Part shown: positions 40,757-49,888 of the stretch, one piece after another
Numbering within the stretch: position 1 is the first letter of the stretch
How the letters are laid out: the number at the start of each line of letters is the position of its first letter
Source: an uncultured Bacilli bacterium
GTDB taxonomy: Bacteria > Bacillota_I > Bacilli_A > RF39 > UBA660
DNA: 58,753 nt
Reading direction: 5' to 3'
Assembly: GCA_905235045.1 (NCBI GenBank)
Contig: CAJOJO010000001.1
Location: 1 to 58,753 of the forward strand
The notes under the pieces: generated by a model
Seen by the model: only the letters and a program-made list of their open reading frames with translations
What the model was told of the DNA's origin: nothing
Database searches by the model: none
Program-made: the position numbers and the translations under genes

Positions 40757-42842
40757 TATTTTCCACCTTTCTAAATGCTTTATGTCCTTTTATACTTTTA
40801 ATTATACCAGTTGGGTGCGGAAATGCAATAGTTATAACTGATTTTTCGACTTGAACAACTATACCAATTCCGTATTTATCATGTTCAATTTTATCTCCAA
40901 CATTATATTCTAAAGCTTCATCTATATTATCTTCCTTGACAAAAGTTTTACTTAATCTTGGTTTTGGATTATCAATTTCTAAGTGATTATTATCTATTTC
41001 ACTTACAAATCTACTTTCCAAATTAACACCTGTTTCACCAAATATTGTTCTTTTTGATGCATTTAATAAATATAAATTTCGTTTAGCTCTAGTTATGGCT
41101 ACATACATAAGTCTTCTTTCTTCTTCTATTTCATCATTACTCATTAAAGAATTACGATGAGGAAATAAACCTTCTTCTAAGCCAATAACAAATACACTAT
41201 TAAATTCTAATCCTTTAGCTGAATGAACAGTCATTAAACTAACTACATTAGGGTTATTTTTATATTCTTCAACATCACTTACTAAACTAATAGTAGATAA
41301 AAATTCTTCCAAAGAAACAATTCCGGTTTGTTCTTCATAGTTTTTCGTAATTGTTTTAAATTCTTCTAAGTTTTCAATACGAATATCAGCTTCTAAGCTT
41401 TTTTCGCTTTTAAGTTCTGCTAGCATTCCTGTTTCATTTAAAATCAAATCAATTAATTCAGTTAGTGATATATTATCTTGTTTTTCTTTTATTTTTTCTA
41501 TTAATTCTTTAAATTCTAAAGGTTTACCACTATCAATAGCATTATATAAACTCTTATTTTCTAAATAAGCTTTTTTATTTAAATCACTTACTGTTTTTAA
41601 ACCAATTCCTCTTTTAGGAACATTAATTATTCTATTTAAGCTTACATCATCATTACTGTTATAAATTACTTTTAAATAAGCAATTAAATCTTTTATTTCT
41701 TTTCTGTTATAGAAATAAAAACTACCAATTACTTTATAAGGAATATTTTTAATTCTTAAAAATTCTTCAATATTACGTGATTCAGCATTAGTTCGATATA
41801 AAACAGCAATTTCTTTTAATGGTTCATTATTATTAGCTAATTTTTCTATTTCATTAACTACATATCTTGCTTCATCTTTTTCATCATAAGCAGTATGATA
41901 AATAGGCTTTTTGTCATCTTTGATATCAGTCCATAATTTTTTTAATTTGCCACTTTTATTATTTTTAATAATGTCATTTGCACAATCTAAAATTTCTTTT
42001 GTTGAACGATAGTTTTGCTCTAACATAATTATTTTAGTGTTTGGATAATCTTTTTCAAAGTTTAAAATATTTTTATAATCCGATCCTCTAAATCCATAGA
42101 TAGATTGCGCATCATCACCAACAACACATATGTTTTGGTACTTGTTTGATATCATTTTAACTAAAATATATTGAGCCTTATTAGTATCTTGATATTCATC
42201 AACCAAAATATATTTAAATTGTTCTTGGTATTTTTCTAAAACATCAGGATTTTCTCTAAATAGTTTAATCGGTAAATATAATAAATCATCAAAATCTAGA
42301 GAATTATTTGCTTTTAAAGTTTTTTCATATACTTCAAAGACTTGGTGTACTTTTTCATCAAAATCACTTAAAGCATATTTAGCATATTCATTAGAATTTA
42401 ATAATTCGTTTTTAGCACCAGATATACTATTTTTAATTGCTTTTGGGTTATAAAATTTAGGATCAATATCTAATTCTTTCATTATTTTTTTAATAAGTGT
42501 TAAAGTATCATCACTATCTAAAATAGTAAAGTTTTTTTCATAATTTAATAATTTATAATTTTCTTTAATTATTCTAAGACCAAACGAATGAAATGTAGAT
42601 ATTTGCATTCCATAAGTGTGTTCCAACATACTACTTATTCTTTCTTTCATTTCATTAGCAGCTTTATTAGTAAATGTAATTGCTAAAATGTTATTTGGAT
42701 GCACTTGTTTTTGATTAATCAAATAAGCTATTCGAGTTGTTAAAACTCTAGTTTTGCCACTACCAGCACCAGCTAATACAAGTAAAGGCCCGTCCGTACA
42801 TTTAACTGCTTCTAATTGTTCTTTATTTAAGTTTTCTAACAT
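40743..42842 (-). CDS. pcrA: ATP-dependent DNA helicase PcrA/UvrD
   Basis: Superfamily 1A 3'-5' helicase for nucleotide excision repair and clearing of recombination intermediates. Starting at the ATG at 42842 (699 aa; AGGAGGG six bases upstream), it has LNKEQLEAV (Q motif), AGAGSGKTRVL (Walker A), VDEYQDTNKAQY (Walker B), GDDAQSIYGFRG, LEQNYRS, TVHSAKGLEF and MYVAITRAK. The C-terminal part contains the Tudor-like YNVGDKIEHDKYGIGIVV that binds RNA polymerase in PcrA. All core motifs are intact. Confidence 0.97.
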   Translation of the reverse strand: MLENLNKEQLEAVKCTDGPLLVLAGAGSGKTRVLTTRIAYLINQKQVHPNNILAITFTNKAANEMKERISSMLEHTYGMQISTFHSFGLRIIKENYKLLNYEKNFTILDSDDTLTLIKKIMKELDIDPKFYNPKAIKNSISGAKNELLNSNEYAKYALSDFDEKVHQVFEVYEKTLKANNSLDFDDLLYLPIKLFRENPDVLEKYQEQFKYILVDEYQDTNKAQYILVKMISNKYQNICVVGDDAQSIYGFRGSDYKNILNFEKDYPNTKIIMLEQNYRSTKEILDCANDIIKNNKSGKLKKLWTDIKDDKKPIYHTAYDEKDEARYVVNEIEKLANNNEPLKEIAVLYRTNAESRNIEEFLRIKNIPYKVIGSFYFYNRKEIKDLIAYLKVIYNSNDDVSLNRIINVPKRGIGLKTVSDLNKKAYLENKSLYNAIDSGKPLEFKELIEKIKEKQDNISLTELIDLILNETGMLAELKSEKSLEADIRIENLEEFKTITKNYEEQTGIVSLEEFLSTISLVSDVEEYKNNPNVVSLMTVHSAKGLEFNSVFVIGLEEGLFPHRNSLMSNDEIEEERRLMYVAITRAKRNLYLLNASKRTIFGETGVNLESRFVSEIDNNHLEIDNPKPRLSKTFVKEDNIDEALEYNVGDKIEHDKYGIGIVVQVEKSVITIAFPHPTGIIKSIKGHKAFRKVENNGSN

Positions 42843-42878
42843 ATGCATCCCTCCTAACTATTTTATCATTTATACATA

Positions 42879-42916
42879 AAAAGAACAAATATATTATATC
42901 ATACATTTGTTCGTTA
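42879..42916 (-). terminator. Terminator of the polysaccharide gene cluster
   Basis: Minus strand GAACAAAT/ATTTGTTC with a 14-base A/T loop followed by TTTTTATG, upstream of pcrA. Confidence 0.7.
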
Positions 42917-42925
42917 TACAATATT

Positions 42926-43387
42926 TTATTTTTTCTTTTTTATATATCTTTTTTTCTTAATATATTCAGCGATTATATCAGAATTACCCATTTTCATTTG
43001 GGCTTTACCATTTTCCTTAATATCATACCATATTTGTAATTCTCTTAATTCTTCTAATTTATCTTTTAGTTTAAATAAATCATATATTTGTTCTTCTCTT
43101 AATTGCTTTGGCATCAAAATTATTCCAGATTTTCCATATCGCGATAATATTTCTTCATTATAAGATGTTGTATTTAGAAAGACAATTTCACCCATACGAG
43201 ATAAATAAATAGCTATTTTATTAATTGCCGTATAATAGTCACATTGCATCAAATATAAATCATCAGGATAATGTTCTTTTATATAATCAAGCATTAAAAC
43301 AATATGAGGATTATCATCGATAATATCATCCATAATATAATCCGATTTGCCATATTCATGAATAACCGCCATTTTCATAATTTCCAT
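42926..43387 (-). CDS. Hypothetical protein in the polysaccharide cluster
   Basis: A 153-aa soluble protein not assigned to a family. It opens MEIMKMAVIHEYGKSDYIMDD, holds KIAIYLSRMGEIVFLNTTSY in the middle and ends in a Lys-rich tail (YIKKKRYIKKKK). The alternating pattern suggests a Rossmann-like alpha/beta core. ATG at 43387 has AGGTGATTAAA; it overlaps the end of the Alg13-like gene by a few bases, so it belongs to that operon. Confidence 0.6.
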   Translation of the reverse strand: MEIMKMAVIHEYGKSDYIMDDIIDDNPHIVLMLDYIKEHYPDDLYLMQCDYYTAINKIAIYLSRMGEIVFLNTTSYNEEILSRYGKSGIILMPKQLREEQIYDLFKLKDKLEELRELQIWYDIKENGKAQMKMGNSDIIAEYIKKKRYIKKKK

Positions 43388-43388
43388 T

Positions 43389-43865
43389 TTAATCACCTAT
43401 ATATTTTTCAAGTTTTTGGATAAATTTTTCATTATTACTAACAAATGGAGTTGGTGTGAATTTCTCAATTTGCATTAGTTTATTACCTAATCTTTTTAAG
43501 TTACCACAGTCCATAATATAACCTAAACGATCAAATTCTTCAACTATTTCTATTTGATGATTATTGACATGTTCATGATATTTTTCTAGTCTTGGTATCG
43601 CAATAACTTTTTTATTATGCTTAATTGCATCTAAAATAGATCCTACGCCACCATGTGTAATAATAATATCAGCTTCTTCAATATATTCATGAAATTTTTG
43701 CATTGGTAAGTAATCAATTATATCCATTTCATTACTTTTGAAATTAGTTGAACCAGCTTGAACAATAACTCGATTAGTTATTATACCATCTTTTATTAAT
43801 TCGTCAATCTCTTTTAGCATTCTATCGAATCCTTTATCTTGAGTACCTAATATAACAAATATCAA
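43389..43865 (-). CDS. Alg13/PssE-like glycosyltransferase subunit
   Basis: A 158-aa protein equivalent to the C-terminal nucleotide-sugar-binding half of GT28/GT1 enzymes. It starts MIFVILGTQDKGFDRML and contains ADIIITHGGVGSILDAIKHNKKVIAIPR, the family's donor-binding motif. In two-component systems it pairs with a membrane Alg14/PssD protein to transfer a sugar to a lipid-linked acceptor; here the Alg14-like part is at the end of the upstream gene. The start is TTG at 43865, overlapping that gene's TGA (TTGA), with GGGGGTGG upstream, a G-rich ribosome binding site. Confidence 0.85.
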   Translation of the reverse strand: MIFVILGTQDKGFDRMLKEIDELIKDGIITNRVIVQAGSTNFKSNEMDIIDYLPMQKFHEYIEEADIIITHGGVGSILDAIKHNKKVIAIPRLEKYHEHVNNHQIEIVEEFDRLGYIMDCGNLKRLGNKLMQIEKFTPTPFVSNNEKFIQKLEKYIGD

Positions 43866-45469
43866 AAGATCCACCCCCAATACACTGCTTTAGGATACAA
43901 TTTTAACATACTCTCCCATTGAACAATAAATAGTGACGCAATTGGATAAATCATTCTACCCGTTAGTGTTTTACTAAACATATTAGCAAATGTTTCAATA
44001 TAGATAATTTTTTTATGGTGCAATTTAGCTATGTAGCACATTGGAACACAAGTATGCGCACCAGTTGTTATAATATAATCTGGTTTTATTTTATGATATA
44101 ATCTAATACTTTTAATTACATTAAAGATACAAACATAAATATATTTGAATGGGTTATGTCTAGTACCATATTTTAGATAATCAACGCTTTTAAATTCAGT
44201 TTGTAAATTTAAAGTTGTTTGTGTTTTTTCAGTTATTAAATAACTATCATATTTATCAAACATACTTCGTAATTGTAACAATTCATTTAAGTGTCCACCA
44301 GTTGAAGAAATGAAAACAACTTTTTTCTTATCTTCTTTTACTGCTTTTCCTTGGTTAAAAAGATGAAACCATTCTTTTTTTATTTTATTAATATTATATT
44401 TACTTGCTTCAGTTAAAGCATTTGTTCCCATTACTACTCTACGATTTGGACTCGCAATAAGTTCACAAATACGTTTTGCCATTTTTACTTTATCACTATC
44501 TTTTATTAAGTAGCCATTCCAACCATCACTAATTAGATTTTTTGCCCCATTGGCTCTATCAAAAGCAACACATGGTAAACCATAGGAAAAAGCTTCTAGG
44601 ATTACCAAACCAAAGGATTCACTACGAGATGGTAGCACATAAATAGATGATTTAAATAGTTGTGTGTTGACATAATCTTTATTTTGATAACCATGAAGAA
44701 TTACTTTACCAGCTAAGTTCATGCGTAATATTTTGGCTTCAATTTTAGCTCTTTCTACTCCATCACCAACAATATTTAATTTCCAATCCGGATATCTATC
44801 GTTTACTAATTTAAAAACATCAATTAAATCATCATAACCTTTTTCGTAAGATAAACGACCAACTGAAACAATACTTTTTTCTTCTAAAGAAGCATATTTT
44901 GTTGGATAGCTATCTAAAGAGTTTGGAATATAGATACATTTTGTTTTCGTTCTTTTTTGATAAAAGTCTCTTAAATCTTTTGATACTAAAACAAAATAAT
45001 CTAATTTCGTAATTGAGTTTAATATTTTTTTAATATAATTATGATTATTATTGTGATAATTATGTTCCCAGCCTATTTTAACAACGCTATTTTTACCATA
45101 TTTACCTAACCAACTATTATGAATATCACGAGTTGAGATAATTATATTACTATTACATTCTTTTATTGTTTTAATCATTAATTTCTTTTTAAGTTTTAAT
45201 ATTTTATGAGCTTTTTTTAGTTCTTTTAGCAGTTTTATATAATGATGTGAGTCAATTGCGCGATTTATTTCATCACGATTAGGACCATAATCCATTAAGT
45301 ATTTTACTTGAACACGATCATCTAATTTAAATCTTGGTTTATCATATAATTTATATGTTGATATTATTTCCACATCATAGTTATCAACTAAAGCGTTAGC
45401 TAGAGTTATAATGCTTCTTTCAATTCCACCATAACCCAAATGTAATGCTAAGAATGTAATTTTCTTCAT
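43862..45469 (-). CDS. Fusion of a GT4 glycosyltransferase and an Alg14/PssD-like domain
   Basis: The 535-aa protein has two parts. Residues 1-370 are a GT4 glycosyltransferase: LHLGYGGIERSIITLANAL, VSVGRLSYEKGYDDLI, and the E-x7-E motif in SRSESFGLVILEAFSYG. Residues 385-535 are an Alg14-type acceptor-binding, membrane-associated domain: VVFISSTGGHLNELLQL, LITEKTQTT, PDYIITTGAHTCVP and IYIETFANMFSKTLTGRM. It therefore can transfer one sugar by itself and recruit the next gene's product for another. AGGTGATAAT precedes the ATG. Confidence 0.85.
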   Translation of the reverse strand: MKKITFLALHLGYGGIERSIITLANALVDNYDVEIISTYKLYDKPRFKLDDRVQVKYLMDYGPNRDEINRAIDSHHYIKLLKELKKAHKILKLKKKLMIKTIKECNSNIIISTRDIHNSWLGKYGKNSVVKIGWEHNYHNNNHNYIKKILNSITKLDYFVLVSKDLRDFYQKRTKTKCIYIPNSLDSYPTKYASLEEKSIVSVGRLSYEKGYDDLIDVFKLVNDRYPDWKLNIVGDGVERAKIEAKILRMNLAGKVILHGYQNKDYVNTQLFKSSIYVLPSRSESFGLVILEAFSYGLPCVAFDRANGAKNLISDGWNGYLIKDSDKVKMAKRICELIASPNRRVVMGTNALTEASKYNINKIKKEWFHLFNQGKAVKEDKKKVVFISSTGGHLNELLQLRSMFDKYDSYLITEKTQTTLNLQTEFKSVDYLKYGTRHNPFKYIYVCIFNVIKSIRLYHKIKPDYIITTGAHTCVPMCYIAKLHHKKIIYIETFANMFSKTLTGRMIYPIASLFIVQWESMLKLYPKAVYWGWIF

Positions 45470-45514
45470 ATTATCACCTATCTAAATTATATCATATATT
45501 AAATTCTTTTCATA

Positions 45515-45543
45515 TTGTTTTTGTATGTAAGTTATGTTAAAAT
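45515..45543 (+). promoter_or_regulatory. Sigma-A promoter of the acyltransferase-polymerase pair
   Basis: TTGTTT (45515-45520), 17 bases, TAAAAT (45538-45543), preceded by TATG as in extended -10 elements. Thirty bases ahead of the acyltransferase start and divergent from the GT4-Alg14 gene. Confidence 0.5.
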
Positions 45544-45572
45544 ATAAACAGTAATAATGAAGAGGTAAAAAT

Positions 45573-46097
45573 ATGAAGCAATATACTAAAAAGCAATTTA
45601 AAAGATTACGAGTAGCGCTTATTTTTGATTCTAAAAGAAGAACTAAATATATTGTTAAACATAATATTTTTGAAAGTGTTGGAGATAATTTCTTTTTTCA
45701 ACCAAGAATTATTCCCTCTGATCCAAAATTAATTAGGTTTCACAATAATGTTAGTGTTGCGAGTGGTGTTACTTTTATTAATCACGACCTAGTGCATAAT
45801 GTTTTAAATAATTTGGGTGAAGGTGAATTTGCTTATACAGCTGGTTGTATTGAAATCATGGACAATGTGTTTATTGGTTCAAATGCAACTATTTTACCAA
45901 ATGTTAAGATTGGTCCCAATGTAATAGTAGCAGCTGGAGCAGTTGTAACTAAGGATGTCCCAGAAAATAGTATTGTAGCTGGGGTACCTGCTAAAGTGAT
46001 TGGTAAATTTGATGAGTATGTAGAAAAAAGAAAAGATAATGTAACATACAATAATCAACAATTATGGGATTTATTCTATGAAGAAAAAAATCGATAA
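45573..46097 (+). CDS. Left-handed beta-helix acyltransferase
   Basis: A 174-aa O-acetyltransferase of the hexapeptide-repeat family. Repeats of the form [LIV]-G-x4 are clear in IEIMDNVFIGSNATILPNVKIGPNVIVAAGAVVTKDVPENS, ending in the usual IVAGVPAKVIGKFDEY. The catalytic His is likely in INHD. Acceptor probably a residue of the surface polysaccharide made by the neighbours. AGAGGTAAAA precedes the ATG; the polymerase gene starts 20 bases before its stop. Confidence 0.85.
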   Translation: MKQYTKKQFKRLRVALIFDSKRRTKYIVKHNIFESVGDNFFFQPRIIPSDPKLIRFHNNVSVASGVTFINHDLVHNVLNNLGEGEFAYTAGCIEIMDNVFIGSNATILPNVKIGPNVIVAAGAVVTKDVPENSIVAGVPAKVIGKFDEYVEKRKDNVTYNNQQLWDLFYEEKNR

Positions 46098-47370
46098 TAT
46101 AATTGAAAAAAATATTAAATTAATCATTGTTTCTTTTTTATTTTTACAACCCACTTTAGATATTATTGCTGCTGTTAGTATTAATTTAATTCATACCGAA
46201 ATTACTATTAGTTCAATTATTAGACTTTTATTTTTATTCTTTTCTATTTATTATGTGTTCTTTTTAGATAGTACAGAACATAAAAAAAGGAATGAAATAT
46301 TTATTGGTTTAATTTTTGGATATATATTATTATTTGCTGGAATTATTTTATATTATAAAGGTATTGGTGCTTTTACGTATGAAATTAGAAACACCTTAAA
46401 TACTTTTTATTTACCAATTATTTTAATAGCCTTTATTGATATGTTTAAGCAATACAAAATTAAAATTGATTTTAAAAAAATTATTGTTTTATATTTAATT
46501 TATCTTGTATTTGTAACAATTCCTAATTTAACGCATACTGGTTTTAATAGTTATGCCCATTCAAAAACTGGTAGTGTTGGGTGGTTCTTATCGGCAAATG
46601 CCGTTGGTAATATTCTAAGTATATTATTACCTTTAGTTATTCTTTATATTATTGAATTTAAGACAAAAAAAATATATAAAGGTATTATTGCTATTTTAAT
46701 TCTATATGTGTTTGCTAGCATGGGAACTAAAGTACCTATTCTAAGTTTAGGAATTTGTGTACTAGTTAATTTTATATATTATTTTATTTATTGTATTAAA
46801 GAAAAAAAATATTTATACAATGTAATTATAAGCATACTTATGATTGTTATGATTATTGCTTCAATTATTGTTATTCCAAAAACTTCATTTTATAAAAATA
46901 TTCAAATTCATAAAGAGTTTTTAGGATTTGATAGTTATTTAGAGGTTTTTACTAATTATGAATTATTAGATCATTTTGTTTTCAGTCAACGTCTTACTTT
47001 TTTAGGTAATACTCATAAGTCATGGGAAAAAGCTGAGCCTTTAGAAAAAATTTTAGGAATTGGCTATATTGAAAACTACAGTACTGATAACGCCAGTATG
47101 AAAACAATTGAGATTGATTATTTTGATTTATTATATCGTAATGGTATTGTTGGTTTTATTATTTACTTTATAATTGTTGGTCCAATTATTATTAATTCAT
47201 TTAAGGGTAAAATTAAATCAATTAAGGATTTAGAATTTAAAACAAGTATTATTTTAATTCTATTATTAGCAATTTTCTCAGGGCATGTTTTAATTACTCC
47301 AGCAGTTAGTATATTTGTTGCTTTAATATTTACTTTAAAAGAATATGGATTTAAAGAAAAAACTACTTAA
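46078..47370 (+). CDS. O-antigen ligase/Wzy-like polysaccharide polymerase
   Basis: A 430-aa membrane protein with about twelve helices and the large outside loop (about 270-345) typical of Wzy/WaaL proteins. Landmarks are GWFLSANAVGNILSILLPLV, SMGTKVPILSLGI and DLLYRNGIVGFIIYF. It should polymerise or ligate undecaprenyl-linked repeat units outside the membrane. It starts inside the acyltransferase gene without its own ribosome binding site, so it is translationally coupled. Closed by a strong terminator. Confidence 0.85.
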   Translation: MKKKIDNIIEKNIKLIIVSFLFLQPTLDIIAAVSINLIHTEITISSIIRLLFLFFSIYYVFFLDSTEHKKRNEIFIGLIFGYILLFAGIILYYKGIGAFTYEIRNTLNTFYLPIILIAFIDMFKQYKIKIDFKKIIVLYLIYLVFVTIPNLTHTGFNSYAHSKTGSVGWFLSANAVGNILSILLPLVILYIIEFKTKKIYKGIIAILILYVFASMGTKVPILSLGICVLVNFIYYFIYCIKEKKYLYNVIISILMIVMIIASIIVIPKTSFYKNIQIHKEFLGFDSYLEVFTNYELLDHFVFSQRLTFLGNTHKSWEKAEPLEKILGIGYIENYSTDNASMKTIEIDYFDLLYRNGIVGFIIYFIIVGPIIINSFKGKIKSIKDLEFKTSIILILLLAIFSGHVLITPAVSIFVALIFTLKEYGFKEKTT

Positions 47371-47383
47371 GTAGTTTTTTTAT
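47354..47383. terminator. Bidirectional terminator after the polymerase gene
   Basis: AAAAAACTAC-TTAA-GTAGTTTTTT between the convergent polymerase and GH25 genes. Confidence 0.8.
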
Positions 47384-48204
47384 TCTTTAACAAACATTAC
47401 GTTTATATCAACATTAGTATTTATACCATCTATCTTACCACTATTAGTATATTGCCACATATTGTATGTTTCTTGATAGTTAAATGTGTAATTATATTGA
47501 GCTATCCACGTAACATATTTTTTTGTTTCCTCATTTAATTTATACTTATATAGTTTTGAATACGTATATACTGATACTTGATAATCTTCTAAGTAATTAA
47601 TATAAGTTTCAATTATTTTTTGATATGTATCTTTTGTTATATTTATTTTATGACCATTAATATAAAATTCTTCAATATCATAATAAACTCCTAAAGTAGG
47701 ATCTAAATTATATTTTTTTATTATTTCTTCGGTAAATTTAGCTTCGTTTAAAGCTTCAATTTTATTTTCCGCGTAACTATATAAATAAATTCCATAAGGT
47801 ATTTTTTTATCTTTTAATTCAGTTATATATTCTTCTAGTCTACTATCAAGATTAGTACCAAAACCTATTCTTAAAATAATTCCATCCACTTCTTCTTTAA
47901 CTTTAGAAAAATCAATCGTTCCTTGGTAAGAAGAGATATCAATTATTTTTTTAGTATTATCTGATACTAACCCAGTTACACTATTATAAAATTTTCCGTT
48001 TTCAAAATAGGAATATGACTTATTTAGTAATTGAACATCTCTAGGTCTTTCACTATACATTTTGGTTGCGACTACATTTAATCTGTTTGGTAAGGTTATA
48101 ATTAATGGATTTGGTTCTAGAATAATTTCGGTTGTTTTTTTAGGATTTAAAAGTAATATTAAACAACCAGTTAAAATAAATAAAATTACAAATAATTTTC
48201 GCAT
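47380..48204 (-). CDS. Membrane-anchored GH25 muramidase-like protein
   Basis: A 274-aa exported protein with an N-terminal hydrophobic anchor (RKLFVILFILTGCLILLL; the TGC could be a lipobox but is followed by more hydrophobic residues). The GH25 domain (about 85-274) keeps the catalytic carboxylates: IIDISSYQGTIDF at the start of strand 1 and GVYYDIEEF (DxE) on strand 4. The end, WQYTNSGKIDGINTNVDIN, is typical. Start ATG at 48204; a GTG twelve bases earlier is part of the ribosome binding site. Probably cleaves peptidoglycan. Confidence 0.88.
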   Translation of the reverse strand: MRKLFVILFILTGCLILLLNPKKTTEIILEPNPLIITLPNRLNVVATKMYSERPRDVQLLNKSYSYFENGKFYNSVTGLVSDNTKKIIDISSYQGTIDFSKVKEEVDGIILRIGFGTNLDSRLEEYITELKDKKIPYGIYLYSYAENKIEALNEAKFTEEIIKKYNLDPTLGVYYDIEEFYINGHKINITKDTYQKIIETYINYLEDYQVSVYTYSKLYKYKLNEETKKYVTWIAQYNYTFNYQETYNMWQYTNSGKIDGINTNVDINVMFVKE

Positions 48205-48303
48205 ATACTTCACCTAATCATTTATTATTATACATTATTTTTTAAAAAAAATATATTAAATATTTAAAATATATTATATAATATTTTTAAGGTAGTTGAT
48301 ATT

Positions 48304-49005
48304 ATGAGAAAAAGAAAGTATAAAAAAACTAATCTATATACATTGTTTATTTCTTTATTATTTGCGCTTATTTTTACTTTATATACTAGTTTAGAAAAAA
48401 AGGAAATTATTTCTTATAGTAAAGATAATATTCCTGAATATAACGGTGAAGCATATATTTATTTAGATAATAATGAACCTAATTTTAGTGATAAAGAAAA
48501 AAATACTAATTCATTTGAAAATTATAGTGATTTAGATTATTTAGGAAGAGCTGGTACTGCTTCAGCAAATATTGGTACTGATTTAATGCCAACAAAAGAA
48601 AGAGAAAGTATTGGTAGTATTAAACCTAGTGGATGGCAAATTTCTAAGTATGATTTTATTGAGGGAAAATATTTATATAATAGGTGCCATTTAATTGGTT
48701 ACCAATTAACTGGGGAAAATAAGAATGCTAAAAATCTAATTACTTGTACGAGGTATATGAATACTAAAGGTATGTTAGAATGGGAAAACAAAGTAGCTTC
48801 TTACATACAAAAAACTAGTAATCATGTCTTATATCGTGTTACCCCATATTACAAAGATGATAATTTAGTTGCTAGTGGGGTTGAAATGGAAGCTTATTCG
48901 GTTGAAGATAAAGGAAAAGGAATTAAGTTTCATATCTATGTATATAATGTACAGCCTGGTGTTAAAATTAATTATAAAAATGGTGATAATGAAAAAGATG
49001 AATAA
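48304..49005 (+). CDS. Membrane-anchored DNA/RNA non-specific endonuclease (EndA-like)
   Basis: A 233-aa exported nuclease of the beta-beta-alpha-metal family. One helix near the N-terminus (LYTLFISLLFALIFTLYTSL) anchors it outside. The catalytic motif is YNRCHLIGYQLTGENKN, with His as the base in the place of the DRGH seen in other branches, and NLITCTRYMN supplies the metal-binding Asn. The HVLYRVTPYY and YNVQPGVKINY segments are conserved. It may serve nutrient scavenging or DNA uptake. AGGTAGTTG precedes the ATG. Confidence 0.88.
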   Translation: MRKRKYKKTNLYTLFISLLFALIFTLYTSLEKKEIISYSKDNIPEYNGEAYIYLDNNEPNFSDKEKNTNSFENYSDLDYLGRAGTASANIGTDLMPTKERESIGSIKPSGWQISKYDFIEGKYLYNRCHLIGYQLTGENKNAKNLITCTRYMNTKGMLEWENKVASYIQKTSNHVLYRVTPYYKDDNLVASGVEMEAYSVEDKGKGIKFHIYVYNVQPGVKINYKNGDNEKDE

Positions 49006-49019
49006 TCATCTTTTTTATT
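48989..49019 (+). terminator. Terminator of the endonuclease gene
   Basis: AAAAGATGA-ATAA-TCATCTTTTTT overlapping the stop codon. Confidence 0.8.
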
Positions 49020-49106
49020 TTTCAGTTTATTTGACATTTTTTCCTTGACATGAACATATATAATATGGTAACATTTTGAAAGTTGTGTAAGAGAGGAGAG
49101 TAAAAA

Positions 49107-49853
49107 ATGGAAAAAATTGAAAAATTAAAATTTAAAAAAAGAGTTCTAACAAGTACGCTTGGTTTAACTACTCTTTTATCATTAACCCCAATTTCTAGTG
49201 AAAAAGTATCTGCCAGTGAATTTATTAATTATGATATTAATTATAATTATGATGTTTTATCAGATATTAACCACTATTGTGCAGTTTACAATTTAAAGCC
49301 AGAATTAGTAGTTGATATTATCAAAAATAGAACTTATGATTTTGGTGATGTAGCTTGGGGACAATATAATATGATTGGTTATAAAATCTATGATAATAAA
49401 AAACTTGCATTATTAGAGGTAATAAAGGATATTCATGATAATCCTAAATCATATGGTTATACAAAAGAAGAAATTAAAAGTAATTATATTTATGAAAGTA
49501 CTAATACGCCAGAAATGATGGTTGAAGAATATGCTAGTATATATGATATACCTAGTGAAATTGCTTTAGCTATTATGTATAGTGAATGTGGTAGAGAAAT
49601 GAATAGTCATAATTATTTAGTTAATAATAATCCTGCTGGTATAGGACCACATATGCATTTTGAAAATAAAGAAGTTGGAATAATTTATTTTATTGATATG
49701 TTAAAAACTAAGTATGGATGCAATAATGAAAGTACTAATGAATTCTTTGATTTAGTTGCTAAAAAATATTGCAACGAAAATAAAGAACATTGGGTCAGTA
49801 TGACTAATAGTTTTTATAATGATATAAAAAATAATAAAGTTCTAGTTAAATAA
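49107..49853 (+). CDS. Secreted lysozyme/glucosaminidase-like protein
   Basis: The 248-aa protein has a signal peptide (basic start, then LGLTTLLSLTPISS, cut after KVSAS). The C-terminal half has a lysozyme-like pattern: IALAIMYSECGREMNSHNYLVNNNPAGIG with a candidate catalytic Glu in YSECG, then GIIYFIDMLKTKYG and WVSMTNSFYNDI. NNNPAGIG recalls GH73/lytic transglycosylase NNPAGI motifs. A peptidoglycan hydrolase is likely. GAGAGGAGAG precedes the ATG. Confidence 0.7.
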   Translation: MEKIEKLKFKKRVLTSTLGLTTLLSLTPISSEKVSASEFINYDINYNYDVLSDINHYCAVYNLKPELVVDIIKNRTYDFGDVAWGQYNMIGYKIYDNKKLALLEVIKDIHDNPKSYGYTKEEIKSNYIYESTNTPEMMVEEYASIYDIPSEIALAIMYSECGREMNSHNYLVNNNPAGIGPHMHFENKEVGIIYFIDMLKTKYGCNNESTNEFFDLVAKKYCNENKEHWVSMTNSFYNDIKNNKVLVK

Positions 49854-49888
49854 AAAAAATATTTTACAGGTGGTAAAATATTTTTTTA
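49852..49888. terminator. Bidirectional terminator
   Basis: AAATATTTTAC-AGGTG-GTAAAATATTT between the lysozyme-like gene and the BRO pseudogene. Confidence 0.8.
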
